From: Burkholderia ubonensis
Lineage (GTDB): Bacteria; Pseudomonadota; Gammaproteobacteria; Burkholderiales; Burkholderiaceae
Assembly (NCBI RefSeq): GCF_001718695.1
Contig: NZ_CP013422.1
Coordinates: 2,122,652-2,186,651, forward strand
Length of the DNA: 64,000 bases
Direction: 5' to 3'
The notes beneath the pieces were generated by a model. It saw only the letters and a list, made by a program, of their open reading frames with translations. It was not told where the DNA came from and did not search any database. Position 1 is the first letter of the stretch, and each line of letters starts with the position of its first letter. The position numbers were made by a program, and so were the translations under genes. Below, one piece after another: positions 38,415-47,998 of the stretch.

Positions 38415-39566
38415 TCAACCGAGCGCGGGCTGCGCACGGACGACGAGACACGGAGCGTGAAACAGTTCGCCGCGGGCGAGGCCGCGCAGCGTGCGGGACA
38501 GCACGATCAACCAGAGGCTGCCGAGCAGCGCCGCCAGCGCCATCCCGAGCACGGCGAACGCGGCAAAGCCCGTGGTCCGATAGAGACTGAACGTCACGAC
38601 GGTGTAGACGCCGAGCGGGAACGTGAAGCCCCACCATCCGAGATTGAACGGCAGCCCGTCGCGGGAATACCGCAGCGTGAACAGCATCGCCGTGGCGAGC
38701 CACCACAGGCCGGTGCCCCAGAGCAGCAAGCCGCCGATCACGCCGATCTCGCGCGCGACGAGCGCGGTCGCCTCGAACGCCGTGCCGGCGAACGCGTCGG
38801 GCGCGACGTGGCCGAGAGCGAGCAGGCCCAGCGCGCCCGTTCCGATCGGCCCGAGCGTCAGCCAGCTCGACGGACCGAGATCGCGATGCGGCAGCTTGTG
38901 GATCACCAGCCGGAAGAACACGACCGTCAGCACGGAAAACGCGAGCGGCACCGACACGGCCCACAGCACGTACCCGGCGGCCACCAGAAAGCGCGCGGTG
39001 TATGCGTCGACATGCGGCGCGAGGACGGCGGCGCTCGACGCCGCCACTTCCGGCGCGACGATCGGCAGCAACAACACGGCCGTGATGCGCTCGAACGCAT
39101 GGTCCTGCGCGGTGAACATCATGTACGGCACGCCGACTGCGACGGCGAGCGCCAGTACCGCATCGACGCACCACAAGCCGTAGGCCAGTTGGCTCGCCGC
39201 TTCGCCCGCATGCGAGCCGGCGAACATGACCAGCCCGTTGATGATCGGCGCGAGCCCCATCGGCACGGCGCCGAGGAACATCGACTGCAGCGGGTGATGC
39301 AGCATCGGGCGGATCGTTTCCGGATAGAAGATCCAGCGTGCCAACAGCATGCCGGCAAACACCATGTAGAGCGCGCTGTCGGCCACCCACAGCGTGTGGG
39401 CCAACGCCATCTGCCCTGCGAAGTGCCACGGCAATCCGGCAAGGACGAGGAATACGATTCCGTTGCCCATCGTCATCGCGAACCAGTTCGGGGTGAACTG
39501 CCGAATCTTGTCAGCGAGATTTTGTCGGCTATGGGCCGCCGTCGTGCCAGGCCTTGTCGGATTCAT
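38415..39566 (-). CDS. TDT/SLAC1-family transporter (TehA/Mae1-like)
   Basis: 383 residues from ATG 39566 ([20 protein letters not shown]). Ten predicted helices; [20 protein letters not shown] at 25-44 and [22 protein letters not shown] near 310 are typical of the tellurite-resistance/dicarboxylate transporter family. Members carry C4-dicarboxylates or anions. The next gene in transcription order is mdh, 104 bases on, so malate uptake is a reasonable guess. Confidence 0.85.
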   Translation of the reverse strand: MNPTRPGTTAAHSRQNLADKIRQFTPNWFAMTMGNGIVFLVLAGLPWHFAGQMALAHTLWVADSALYMVFAGMLLARWIFYPETIRPMLHHPLQSMFLGAVPMGLAPIINGLVMFAGSHAGEAASQLAYGLWCVDAVLALAVAVGVPYMMFTAQDHAFERITAVLLLPIVAPEVAASSAAVLAPHVDAYTARFLVAAGYVLWAVSVPLAFSVLTVVFFRLVIHKLPHRDLGPSSWLTLGPIGTGALGLLALGHVAPDAFAGTAFEATALVAREIGVIGGLLLWGTGLWWLATAMLFTLRYSRDGLPFNLGWWGFTFPLGVYTVVTFSLYRTTGFAAFAVLGMALAALLGSLWLIVLSRTLRGLARGELFHAPCLVVRAQPALG

Positions 39567-39980
39567 CGCTGTTCTCTCGAAAGGGATCGAATATCGACAA
39601 TGTAGGTGCGTGCGAAGCATAGGGAAAATACATACTTCGCATGCTTGGCATGCTTTGTATTTATGGATCGCGGCGGGCTGGGCGAAATAGGCTGGGGCGG
39701 CCCGATGTGTATCGGCAGAGTTTTGATTGGCTGCCGGGCAGCCGGTAGCCGAGCGGCGACTGGGATTTGCTGCGGTAGACGTCGACGTAGTCGAAAGAAA
39801 GCCGGCGTCGGAACGTCGCAAACACGATGGATGCGCGTACCGTCCTCAGTTGCCACGTGCGGAAGTGCGTCGCCGACGTGGGAGGCAAGCCGGCGCTCGC
39901 GCTGCGGATAACGAAGAGACCGCTTTCGTCGTCTTCACCACCCGCAGCGCGAGCGACGCGTTCCGCGGTGTCCGGCGACC
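39567..39980. other. Intergenic stretch with a possible transposase relic
   Basis: 414 bases between the fimbrial operon end and the transporter gene. The part near 39600-39660 is AT-rich and should hold the transporter promoter. The rest contains the putative IS3-type fragment at 39690-39840. Confidence 0.45.
39690..39840 (-). pseudogene. Possible IS3-family transposase C-terminal fragment
   Basis: Reverse-strand translation RRRLSFDYVDVYRSKSQS then PLGYRLPGSQSKLCRY. The DYVDVY-x-n-LGYR-P pattern matches the end of IS3-type transposases (typically FDYIEVFYNRxRxHSxLGYxSP), with a few residues lost between. No inverted ends or the rest of the enzyme are visible. Confidence 0.35.
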
Positions 39981-41018
39981 TCAATCGTAGAGAATCTGCA
40001 CCGTCGCCGTCACGGTGAACGGACCGATCTTCGGTGTCCCCAACGACCTTAGCACCGCGCTCATCGGCACGTCGATACGCGCTTGTGTCGCCGAGAAGTT
40101 CGCAAGATCGAACGGCTCGCGCAGCGGCACCTGGCGCCCGTTGCGGTCGAGAATCTCGACGCCGAAGCCGCTGTCGGCTGACGGCAGGACGACGTTGCCC
40201 TGCACCGGATTCGGCGTGTCGAAGTACCCCTGAATCTTCACGGGCGTGTCGCATTGCCGCTTGTCCAGCGCAAGCGAGAACGGTTGAGTCGGCGTCTCCG
40301 GAGAAAAACCCGTCGGGGTCGCCTTCACTTTCCCGAAATCGACGATGCCCGGCTCGGGCGTCACGGTCACGTCGACGACGCAGGGTGACGGCTTCAGGTT
40401 TTGCATTCCGCTCAGGGTGTACCGGAAGCTCGTGTTGCGCGCATTGATCCCCTTCACGCCGTCGAACTGGAACGCCGCATAGCTGTCCTGCGGAATCCCC
40501 ACCCACGTCCCCGCCTTCCTGATGACGACCTGATACGTGATGCTGAGCGGAATCCTCGGGCATCCCCCCAACTTATTAAAATCCCGACGGCTACAGGGCG
40601 GCACGACGATTCCGGTCGGCACCCCCGTGCCCGGCTGGTTGCCCGCCCCGAAATAGTCGACGCCGCGATAGCGGATGCCAATCTCGAGCCCCCACGCCAG
40701 CGGGCTCTCGCCGTTCGGGTTCGCGTAGAACGAAATCGGATCGTCGAACGTCAGCGACTCGCCGCCGAGATCCTTGTAGCAATAGCCGGTCGTCGTGCGC
40801 GGCGGCGACACCCAGATCACGTAGCCGTCGGGTGCGTTGATCGGATAGGTCTGCACGGAGCCGATCGGCTGGACGAACCGGTCGACTCCGTCGCTCGTCA
40901 CGCACCGGACGGCCCACGCGGATTGCGCGACGACCAGGCAGCCGAGCAGCAACATTACGCGCGAGAACAGCCCGATGAGACGGGCACGCACGCCGCGGCG
41001 CGAAATCGCCGCGCTCAT
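39981..41018 (-). CDS. Fimbrial tip adhesin-like protein
   Basis: 345 residues from ATG 41018, which overlaps the chaperone stop in ATGA. Signal peptide ends LLLGCLVVAQSAWA. N-terminal Cys-bearing lectin-like part (VRCVTSDGVDRFVQPIGSVQ ... YCYKDLGG), then a pilin domain (about 210-345: PCVVDVTVTPEPGIVDFGKV, CDTPVKIQGYFDTPNPVQGN) ending in alternating hydrophobics FTVTATVQILYD for donor-strand uptake. Two-domain layout is that of FimH-type adhesins; the receptor is unknown. Last gene of the operon. Confidence 0.85.
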   Translation of the reverse strand: MSAAISRRGVRARLIGLFSRVMLLLGCLVVAQSAWAVRCVTSDGVDRFVQPIGSVQTYPINAPDGYVIWVSPPRTTTGYCYKDLGGESLTFDDPISFYANPNGESPLAWGLEIGIRYRGVDYFGAGNQPGTGVPTGIVVPPCSRRDFNKLGGCPRIPLSITYQVVIRKAGTWVGIPQDSYAAFQFDGVKGINARNTSFRYTLSGMQNLKPSPCVVDVTVTPEPGIVDFGKVKATPTGFSPETPTQPFSLALDKRQCDTPVKIQGYFDTPNPVQGNVVLPSADSGFGVEILDRNGRQVPLREPFDLANFSATQARIDVPMSAVLRSLGTPKIGPFTVTATVQILYD

Positions 41019-41752
41019 TTCGGTTGGCTCCGGCATGCGGATGCATCGCACGCGTACCTGACGGCGGTTTCGCCGCCGGAGTCGTTGATGTGCACGACCG
41101 ACAGCGTTGCCGGCAGCGGGCCTGCCACGTCGGTGGTCGCGGCCGACATCGGCGCCACCATCAGGCCGCCGAACTTCAGCGGTGTCTTGCTCTCCCCGGC
41201 GAACAGCTTGACCACCGTGACGTGATACGGCGTGGGGTTGTCCAGCACGAGCCTGTGCGTCGACGGATCGAGACGCAGCGTCATCGGCAGCGTCGGGTCC
41301 TCGTCGCGCGACGGCTGCACGCCCTTCGGCCGGTAGAACAGCTTCATCTGCGTGTGCAGCGCGATCTGCAGCGCATTGACGGCATCCGTTTTCGGCGGCA
41401 CCTCGCGGATGTTCAGGTAGAACACCGTCTCGCGATCGCTCGGCAGTGCATCGCCCGGCAACCGGACGATTCGCAACACGTTGCGCTCCGTCGGCTCGAT
41501 CCGCTGCAGCGGCGGCAGCACCATGAACGGCGACGTGATCTTCTTGCCGTGCTCGTCTTCGATCCACGACTGGACGACGTACGGGTACTTCTCGCTCTTG
41601 TTTGCCACGGTCACGCTCTGCCACTGCGCATCGCCGTCGTAGATCACGCGCGTACGGTCGGGCACGACGGCCGCATGCACGGTCGCAGCCGCGATCAGCA
41701 TCGTCACGCCGACGGCGGCCGCGAGCCGCATCAACGGGTTCGAATTCATCAT
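41015..41752 (-). CDS. fimC: Periplasmic fimbrial chaperone
   Basis: 245 residues, signal peptide MMNSNPLMRLAAAVGVTMLIA then AATVHA. PapD-like two-Ig fold: VVPDRTRVIYDGDAQWQSVT, the Arg8/Lys112-type subunit-binding residues in RTRVIY and ALHTQMKLFYRP, and the NKS and PTPYHVT strands. Caps pilin subunits and brings them to the usher. Starts one base after the usher stop, with GGAGAT as ribosome site. Confidence 0.92.
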   Translation of the reverse strand: MMNSNPLMRLAAAVGVTMLIAAATVHAAVVPDRTRVIYDGDAQWQSVTVANKSEKYPYVVQSWIEDEHGKKITSPFMVLPPLQRIEPTERNVLRIVRLPGDALPSDRETVFYLNIREVPPKTDAVNALQIALHTQMKLFYRPKGVQPSRDEDPTLPMTLRLDPSTHRLVLDNPTPYHVTVVKLFAGESKTPLKFGGLMVAPMSAATTDVAGPLPATLSVVHINDSGGETAVRYACDASACRSQPK

Positions 41753-44230
41753 TTATCTCCGGGAAAGTGTGTCGGGCTCGGCGCAATCGAGTGGAACCGG
41801 ATCGGCGCCGAGCGTCATCGATTCAGGAAGGACGGGAAGCCGGCAGATGTCGCGGTCGACCACGCGCACCACCAGCTCGGCGTCCTTGCGTACACCGGTC
41901 AGATAGGTCACGCCGTGTTCGCCGACGATGCCGACTTCCTTGCCGGTGCGACGGTCGACCACCGATGCGCCGAACGGCGCGTCCTTGCCTGACGGCAAGC
42001 GCAGCACGACGAGCGCGTTCCGGCCGTGCGTCGTATCGAAATGCACGTAGCCGATCGCGCCGTCGGTCAGGACGACGCGCTGCACCGGGTTCGACACGGT
42101 CGTCTGCAACGACGCGCGATTGGTGTTGACCCGCGCGTCGAACGTGCTGAACGGCGATACCGCGCCGATCACCGCGTAGCCGCGCGCGTCGGAACTCGCC
42201 TGCGTGCCCGAGAACGGCACGTCCGGCACGCCGTCGGTCGACACGAGCAGGCGCGTATCGCCGTTGTAGCTGTTCGCATGCGCGGTCACGCCGTGCTGCG
42301 TCGCGACGAACGAGCCATCGAGTTCGATCGACGCGGACGTGTTCGAGCGCGTATTGGCTGCCGCCTGCACGTTCGCGATGATCGAGCTGAACTGCTTGCG
42401 CAGATTGCCGCTCGCCGATGCGGCGCCGTTGGTCGTCCCCGCGTACAGCGAATAGGAGAGCCCCTTGTCGGTGCCGCCGAGATAGCCGGCCGTCACGTTC
42501 GTGCCGCCGCCGCTGGTCGATGCGACGCTGGTCGTCACCGTCTGGCGCGAACCGAACGGAATCGTCGCCGACACGAACAGCTGGTTGCCGCTGCCGCCGC
42601 CACCGCGAGTGCGGTACGCCGACAGGTTCAGCGAGACGTTGCGCAGCGAACCGATCCGCACGGCCGTCGCGGCCGTCACGCCGATCCGCTCGTCCGACGG
42701 GCGATTCCAGTAGCTCGTATGGTCGTAGGACACGAACGTCGACACGTCCATCACGCGCTTCGCGAGGCTGATCGAGTAGCGCTGCTTGCCGGGCGCGAGG
42801 CCAGCGGCAGTCGGATCGCCGAAATACTGCGGAAACGACGTGTAGGTGCGATCGGAGAAGCGGTAGCCGAAGAAGCGCACGTCCGCGTCGAGCGAATCGA
42901 AGTGCTTCGAATAGTTGAAGCGGTACGAGCGGCCGACGCGCGTTTCACCGCTCCACCACAGCCGGGCGCGCACCGTCGTCACGTCGGCCGACACCGCGCC
43001 GAACGCGCCGAGATTCTTGCCGACGCCGAACGCGAGCGCCGCATAACCCGACGCACCGAGCGCCCCGCCGTAGATCGTGATCTCGTGCGGCAAGCCATAT
43101 GCGGCTTCCACGAAACCGAATGCGGGATCGATACCCGCGCCGCCGAACAGGCGCGGCTTGCCGACCGCCGTGCGGTAACGCAATTCACCTGCGCGCGCGA
43201 GGAACGGCACGGCCGCGCTCTGCACCGTGAAGCGCTGCTCGCTGCCGTCTTCTTCCTGCACGGTCACGTCGAGCGTGCCCTGCACGCTCGTGTTGATGTT
43301 CTGCAGCGCGAACGCGCCCGGCGACACGCGCGTCACGTACAGCACGCGGCCCTGCTGCGACACCGTCACGGTCGCGTTGGTGCGCGCGACGCCCGAGATC
43401 AGCGGCGCATAGCCGCGCATCGACGGCGGCAGCATGCGGTCGTCGCTGCGGATCGTCGCGCCCGTCAGCGCGAACGTGTCGAAGATGTCGGAATTCAGAT
43501 AGCTCTGTCCGAGCGATACCGTCGAGCGAATCTGCGGAAACGCCCGGAACGCGTATAGCCGGTTGAACTGGAACGTCTTGGAGCTGCCGCCGAAGTTTGC
43601 GTTGCCGCCGGACGCGAGCTGCGCTTGATAGTCGCCGCGCAAGCGCCATGCGCCGGCATTGGCGCCGATCGTTCCATAGCTTTGCACCGTGCTCGAATGC
43701 GTGCCGTGACCGTGCGACGTGTTGCCGATCACGCGATAGTCGAGCAACGCGCCGGGGATCCCGTCGCTCCATGCGGCGGGCGGTATGTAGTCGGGGTCGC
43801 TGTATTCGAACGCAATCTGCGGAATCGCGATCCGCAGGCGCGCGGATGCGCGGTCGTGCCGCACCGATGCGCCGTCGATCGCGAGCAGGTCGATGCAGCG
43901 GCCGTCGTACGTGCGCGGCAGCGTGGCGAGCAACGTCTGCTTGAGGCCGATCTGCGCGACGAGGTCGGCCGGCACGCAAGCGACGCTGGTGCCGGGCTGG
44001 TTGCCCTGGACATAGTCGATGGCACGCGCCGCCAGCAGCCTGCCGTTGACGACCACGTCCAGCAAATAGGTGCCGGGCACCGTGTAGTCGGCGTGCGTGA
44101 ACTGCGCGAGGTCGACGTCCTTCGCACCGTCGACATCCAGAAAGTCGGCGTTGAATTCGGTGGCGTGCGCGGTTTTGGCGGTCAGCAGGCAGGTGACGAG
44201 GATGCCGAGAAGGCGACGGGGGGTGTTCAC
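41753..44230 (-). CDS. fimD: Outer-membrane fimbrial usher, GTG start
   Basis: 825 residues from GTG 44230 (NTPRRLLGILVTCLLTAKTA signal sequence, cut after HA). Regions in order: N-terminal chaperone-binding domain (FNADFLDVDGAKDVDLAQFT), beta-barrel with plug (SLGQSYLNSDIFDTFALTGA, LPPSMRGYAPLISGVARTNA), and C-terminal domains ending CRLPVLPESM. The reading frame has no ATG in a sensible place; upstream codons run back into fimA and are not usher-like. Exports and assembles the pilus. Confidence 0.9.
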   Translation of the reverse strand: MNTPRRLLGILVTCLLTAKTAHATEFNADFLDVDGAKDVDLAQFTHADYTVPGTYLLDVVVNGRLLAARAIDYVQGNQPGTSVACVPADLVAQIGLKQTLLATLPRTYDGRCIDLLAIDGASVRHDRASARLRIAIPQIAFEYSDPDYIPPAAWSDGIPGALLDYRVIGNTSHGHGTHSSTVQSYGTIGANAGAWRLRGDYQAQLASGGNANFGGSSKTFQFNRLYAFRAFPQIRSTVSLGQSYLNSDIFDTFALTGATIRSDDRMLPPSMRGYAPLISGVARTNATVTVSQQGRVLYVTRVSPGAFALQNINTSVQGTLDVTVQEEDGSEQRFTVQSAAVPFLARAGELRYRTAVGKPRLFGGAGIDPAFGFVEAAYGLPHEITIYGGALGASGYAALAFGVGKNLGAFGAVSADVTTVRARLWWSGETRVGRSYRFNYSKHFDSLDADVRFFGYRFSDRTYTSFPQYFGDPTAAGLAPGKQRYSISLAKRVMDVSTFVSYDHTSYWNRPSDERIGVTAATAVRIGSLRNVSLNLSAYRTRGGGGSGNQLFVSATIPFGSRQTVTTSVASTSGGGTNVTAGYLGGTDKGLSYSLYAGTTNGAASASGNLRKQFSSIIANVQAAANTRSNTSASIELDGSFVATQHGVTAHANSYNGDTRLLVSTDGVPDVPFSGTQASSDARGYAVIGAVSPFSTFDARVNTNRASLQTTVSNPVQRVVLTDGAIGYVHFDTTHGRNALVVLRLPSGKDAPFGASVVDRRTGKEVGIVGEHGVTYLTGVRKDAELVVRVVDRDICRLPVLPESMTLGADPVPLDCAEPDTLSRR

Positions 44231-44294
44231 ATTGATCAGCCGGACGAATGCGTGGAACGGGGGGAGCCGAGCTCCCCCCAGGAGCTCCCGGCGA

Positions 44295-44807
44295 TTACTG
44301 GTAGCGCACGGTGAAGTTGGCGACCGCGTTCGCGATACCCGGCGTGACCGCTGCGGCCGTCGCCTCATACATCGCGCCGAACGTCACGGTGTTGCCGCTC
44401 TTCGACAGCACAACCGGGGACGACTGCTCGGTGCCGTTCTTCAGGTAATCGTTCGCGCCCGCCTGCAGGCGAATGCCGACGTTGCTCGCGCTGCCGGTCG
44501 TGGCGATCAAGTCTGCGTTGGTGGCGTCGGACGCGCCCGTGAACGTGAAGAACGCGTTGGTCTGCGTCGACGTATCGCAGTCGGTGAGCACGATGTTGAA
44601 ATTCTTCGCCTCCGAACGATCGCCGACCTTCTTGAACACGTGCGACGGAACCTGACCGAGCGACACGGTCTGGTCGAGCGTTTCCTGGCTGATGCCGCAT
44701 GCGCCCGCGACGATCTCGCCCTGGAACCGGATCGTGCCCGGGGTCGCCGCCGCAAACGTCGATGCCGAAACTGCGGCGAGCGCCGCTGCTGCCAAAATCT
44801 TTTTCAT
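44295..44807 (-). CDS. fimA: Type 1-like major fimbrial subunit
   Basis: 170 residues from ATG 44807 (MKKILAAAALAAVSASTFAA signal peptide). Pilin fold with GTIRFQGEIVAGACGIS, the second Cys in LTDCDTSTQTNAFF (disulfide), and a penultimate aromatic in NFTVRYQ, the usual C-terminus for donor-strand exchange. First gene of the operon, 64 bases before the usher. Confidence 0.93.
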   Translation of the reverse strand: MKKILAAAALAAVSASTFAAATPGTIRFQGEIVAGACGISQETLDQTVSLGQVPSHVFKKVGDRSEAKNFNIVLTDCDTSTQTNAFFTFTGASDATNADLIATTGSASNVGIRLQAGANDYLKNGTEQSSPVVLSKSGNTVTFGAMYEATAAAVTPGIANAVANFTVRYQ

Positions 44808-45463
44808 TTTCCTATCCGTAACTTTTGTCGAATTGAATGCACGCAAAATTGCGTACGGAGCGGATTGTCTCGACCACGGATCGGCGGCGGAATCTTAGTA
44901 GTGAGAAATGCGATGGGAGGTATCGCGAACGGTCTGGTGCTCGCGAAATGCGTGCGCTGAGGGCTGCGTTTGGCCGCGTTTTGGACCGTGGCCAACGAGA
45001 CATCGAATTTGGTCGATCACATCGCGGCCGAGAGAGCCGCACTCGTGTTCGGCGCATGGATTCGTATGGGTCAGACGGGATGAGTATCGGATGCGTCGAA
45101 CAGTTGGCGACGGCAGTCGGCGAATTATCGACAACCATCGGTATGGCAGTACGGCGGTCAATGCGAACGCCACGATCGCGGCCGAGCGGCTTCGGCGCGA
45201 TCGCGTCCGGACGATGCGCAATCGCGGTCGGCCAGCACGCGAGCGACACGGCAAGCGACCTCCCTGCACTCGGCACGAATGCGAGGGCAACCGGCACGCG
45301 TAAAGTCGCGCGCCGCGGCGCTGCAATTCCTTACATCAATAGGCGAGGAGCAGCCCCATTCGTGGAGCCCCACCCTTCAAACCCATCCAACCCCAAATCC
45401 CACCCTTGACACCCTATCTTTCGATATATATCTTTAGATATGTTTTTCGACATATAGGACTCG
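44808..45463. other. Divergent regulatory gap between the fimbrial operon and the PadR gene
   Basis: 656 bases without a convincing gene. It must carry the fimA promoter (near 44830-44900, locally AT-rich) and the padR promoter (45410-45460). I looked for an invertible promoter flanked by inverted repeats and saw none. Confidence 0.5.
45419..45456. promoter_or_regulatory. Operator-like AT-rich repeats before the PadR/YqjI gene
   Basis: Direct repeat TTTCGATATATA (45419-45430) and TTTCGACATATA (45445-45456), 26 bases apart, with a small palindrome ATATC-TTTA-GATAT at 45428-45441 between them. They end eight bases before the padR start, so they overlap its promoter and are probably where this autoregulatory repressor binds. 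Confidence 0.6.
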
Positions 45464-46174
45464 ATGATGCGACACACCCCTTTCGATGGCGACGCCCGCT
45501 GCCGCGGCCACGGCCATCATCCCGGCCTCGAGTGGTTCGCCAGCCTGCGGCACGCGATCGGCCGCCATCGCCGCGGCCGCGATCCGTTCGGCGGCGGCCC
45601 GTTCGGCGGCCGTGGCGGACGCGGCGGCTTTGGCGATTTCGGTGACGACGGCATGCCGCGCGGCCGGCAGTTCAGCGCCGATGACCTGCAATTGATGCTG
45701 CTGGCGCTCCTCGCCGACCAGCCGAGCCACGGCTACGAGCTGATCAAGGCGCTCGACACGCGCTCGAACGGCTTCTACAGCCCGAGCCCCGGCATGGTCT
45801 ACCCGGCACTGACCTATCTGGAGGAAGTCGGCTTCGTCGCGTCGCAGGCGGAGGGCAACCGCAAGCGCTACGCGCTCACCGACGCCGGCCGCGCACACCT
45901 CGACGCGCAGCGCGAACGCGTCGACACGCTGTTCGCACGCCTCACCCATCTCGCGCGCAAGATGGAATTCATGCGCCGCGCGTTCGCCGGCGAAACGGCT
46001 GGCGAAACCGCGGACGAGTCGCACGGCGGCTGGCTGCCGGAATTCGTCGAAGCGCGCGTCGCGCTGAAGCATGCGCTGCTGCACAGGAGCGGCGCGTCCG
46101 CCGACGAGCAGCGCCGCATCGCCGCGATCCTGCGGCGCGCGACCGCCGAAATCGAAGGCCGCAGCGGCGCGTAA
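45464..46174 (+). CDS. yqjI: PadR-family regulator, YqjI-like
   Basis: 236 residues. The N-terminal 65 residues are rich in His, Gly and Arg (RCRGHGHHPGLEWF, FGGGPFGGRGGRGGFGDFGD), the metal-sensing extension of YqjI. The PadR winged helix follows (LQLMLLALLADQPSHGYELI, MVYPALTYLEEVGFVASQAE, RKRYALTDAG). YqjI represses the adjacent ferric-siderophore reductase gene yqjH and itself, responding to nickel and iron. The gene order here is the same. Confidence 0.88.
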   Translation: MMRHTPFDGDARCRGHGHHPGLEWFASLRHAIGRHRRGRDPFGGGPFGGRGGRGGFGDFGDDGMPRGRQFSADDLQLMLLALLADQPSHGYELIKALDTRSNGFYSPSPGMVYPALTYLEEVGFVASQAEGNRKRYALTDAGRAHLDAQRERVDTLFARLTHLARKMEFMRRAFAGETAGETADESHGGWLPEFVEARVALKHALLHRSGASADEQRRIAAILRRATAEIEGRSGA

Positions 46175-46211
46175 CCCATGCCGCACCACCACAAACCATC
46201 AGGAGCACGGA

Positions 46212-47036
46212 TTGATACAGAACACACCGGAGCGCACCGTGACCCGCGTGCGCCATCCGCTCAAATTCCGCTTGCTGCAAGTCGTGCGCGTGCGTGCGAT
46301 CACGCCGCACCTGCTGCGTGTCACGCTGAGCGGCCCCGATCTCGCGGATTTCGAATCGGCGTCGTTCGACGATCACGTGAAGGTGTTCCTGCCGCCGCCC
46401 GGCGCGGAGCGACCGGCGCTGCCGACGCTCGGCGCGAACGGCCCGGAATTCCCGGCAGGCGAGCCGAAGCCCGTCGCGCGCGACTTCACGCCGCGGCGCT
46501 TCGATCGTACGAAGTGCGAACTGGATCTGGAATTCGTGCTGAACCACCCGGGCCCGGCGTCGCAGTGGGCCGCGCAGGCGCGCGTCGGCCAATGGCTCGG
46601 CATCGGCGGCCCGCGCGGTTCGTTCGTCGTGCCGACCGGTTTCGACTGGCATCTGCTGATCGGCGACGACACCGCGCTGCCGGCCGTCGCCCGACGCCTG
46701 GAAGAGCTGCCCGCGGGCTCGCGCGCGGCGGTCGTGCTGGAAGTCGCGGACCGCCGCGCGCAAATCGCGTTCGACACGCGCGCGGAAGTGCATGAAATCT
46801 GGCGCTTTCGCGCCGAAGCCGACACAAGCGACGGCGATGCGCTGCTGAATGCGGTGCGCGAGCTGCCGCTGCCGTCCTCCGGCGACGGATACGTGTGGGC
46901 GGCCGGCGAAGCGCTCGCGATGCGCGCGGTGCGGCAGCATCTGACCGGCGAGCGGGGCGTCGACAAAGCGCGGATTCGCGCGGCGGCCTACTGGAAGCGC
47001 GGCGCAGCGGCCGTGCATGAAACGCTGGAAGACTGA
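46212..47036 (+). CDS. yqjH: Siderophore-interacting protein, YqjH-like, TTG start
   Basis: 274 residues. FAD-binding SIP domain (VTRVRHPLKFRLLQVVRVRA, ARDFTPRRFDRTKCELDLEF with the flavin-binding RxYT-like RDFTPR) and a C-terminal NAD(P)H-like part (HLLIGDDTALPAVARRLEEL, YVWAAGEALAMRAVRQHL). Reduces ferric siderophores to release iron. No ATG precedes the first conserved residues; TTG 46212 with AGGAG six bases upstream fits. It follows yqjI after 37 bases. Confidence 0.87.
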   Translation: MIQNTPERTVTRVRHPLKFRLLQVVRVRAITPHLLRVTLSGPDLADFESASFDDHVKVFLPPPGAERPALPTLGANGPEFPAGEPKPVARDFTPRRFDRTKCELDLEFVLNHPGPASQWAAQARVGQWLGIGGPRGSFVVPTGFDWHLLIGDDTALPAVARRLEELPAGSRAAVVLEVADRRAQIAFDTRAEVHEIWRFRAEADTSDGDALLNAVRELPLPSSGDGYVWAAGEALAMRAVRQHLTGERGVDKARIRAAAYWKRGAAAVHETLED

Positions 47037-47154
47037 CGCAACGGGCGCTTTCGCGCGGCGGGCTTGGCATCGGCGCCGCGGCTGGTATATATGTATGTCT
47101 GCGACGCCGCTGTCGCGCGACAGCCGCCGCAGTCCGCACCAGGAGCGCCCGGTC

Positions 47155-47379
47155 ATGACAAATGAAAACCACGCTGCGCCTTTCCTTCGCCACCTGAAGA
47201 TTGCCGGCTACTGCGGCCTCGCGGCCGTCGCGCTTGCGCTGTTCGTCGCGATGTGCGCGATCCTCAAGGAAAGCGCGCTCGAGCGCGACGCCGCGCGGCA
47301 TACGGGCGAAACGCCCGAACTGCACGAAGCGGGCGGCGGCACGTCGGCGTCGGCCGACGCGGCCAAGACAGCCGGTTGA
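47155..47379 (+). CDS. Small single-pass membrane protein
   Basis: 74 residues from ATG 47155 (MTNENHAAPFLRHLKIAGYC). One hydrophobic helix (GLAAVALALFVAMCAILKES, about 21-40) and an acidic, Ala-rich tail. Not recognised. Ends 37 bases before the convergent PAP2 gene. Confidence 0.55.
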   Translation: MTNENHAAPFLRHLKIAGYCGLAAVALALFVAMCAILKESALERDAARHTGETPELHEAGGGTSASADAAKTAG

Positions 47380-47416
47380 CGTCGGCAACCGGCGCTTCAC
47401 GCGCGCCGCAGCCCGC

Positions 47417-47998
47417 TCACGGCGTGCGCTCGCGCCCCATCATGACCGCGTGCACAGCGTCGCCGATGCGTTCGAGCAGATCGACGGCCCGGTAACCGTA
47501 CAGGTGCGCGGCCAGCGCGCCGGCGGTGCCGACCAGCACGCCGCCCGCCATGTCGAACGGCCAATGGACGCCGACATAGATCCGCCCCCACGCGATCGCG
47601 GCGGCCATCGCCGCCATCACGAGACCCGTCATGCGCGTCGCGCCGCCGAGCAGCATGCCGACCGCCACGCTCCAGACGAACGTCATGTGATCGCTCGGAA
47701 ACGAGCCGTCCGGCGCATGCGGGATCAGCTGCGCGCCGACGCCGGCCATGAACGGCCTCGGCGAGAACCAGAAATGCGACAGCACCTGTGCAAGCGCGAG
47801 CGCCACGCACGCGCCGACGCCGGCTTCGATGGCCTGGCGCCGCGTCGTGCGCACGCCGAACAGCCAGGTCAACAGCACCATCGCCGGAATCGCATAGACG
47901 AGCCAGTCGGCGGCGAAAAAAGCGACGCGGGCCACCGCGGGGTGCGGCGCGGCGCCGGCATTGACGGCGTCGAACAGGGTGAGATTGAGGTTCTGCAT
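47417..47998 (-). CDS. PAP2-family phosphatase, BcrC-like undecaprenyl-diphosphatase
   Basis: 193 residues, about five membrane helices. Active-site motifs FWFSPRPF, PSDH (GSFPSDHMTFVWSVA) and GRIYVGVHWPFDMAGG. The PSDH form and the short length match BcrC-type enzymes, which recycle undecaprenyl diphosphate and give bacitracin resistance. The Lys of the usual KX6RP motif is replaced by Ser, as far as I can align it. Confidence 0.85.
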   Translation of the reverse strand: MQNLNLTLFDAVNAGAAPHPAVARVAFFAADWLVYAIPAMVLLTWLFGVRTTRRQAIEAGVGACVALALAQVLSHFWFSPRPFMAGVGAQLIPHAPDGSFPSDHMTFVWSVAVGMLLGGATRMTGLVMAAMAAAIAWGRIYVGVHWPFDMAGGVLVGTAGALAAHLYGYRAVDLLERIGDAVHAVMMGRERTP

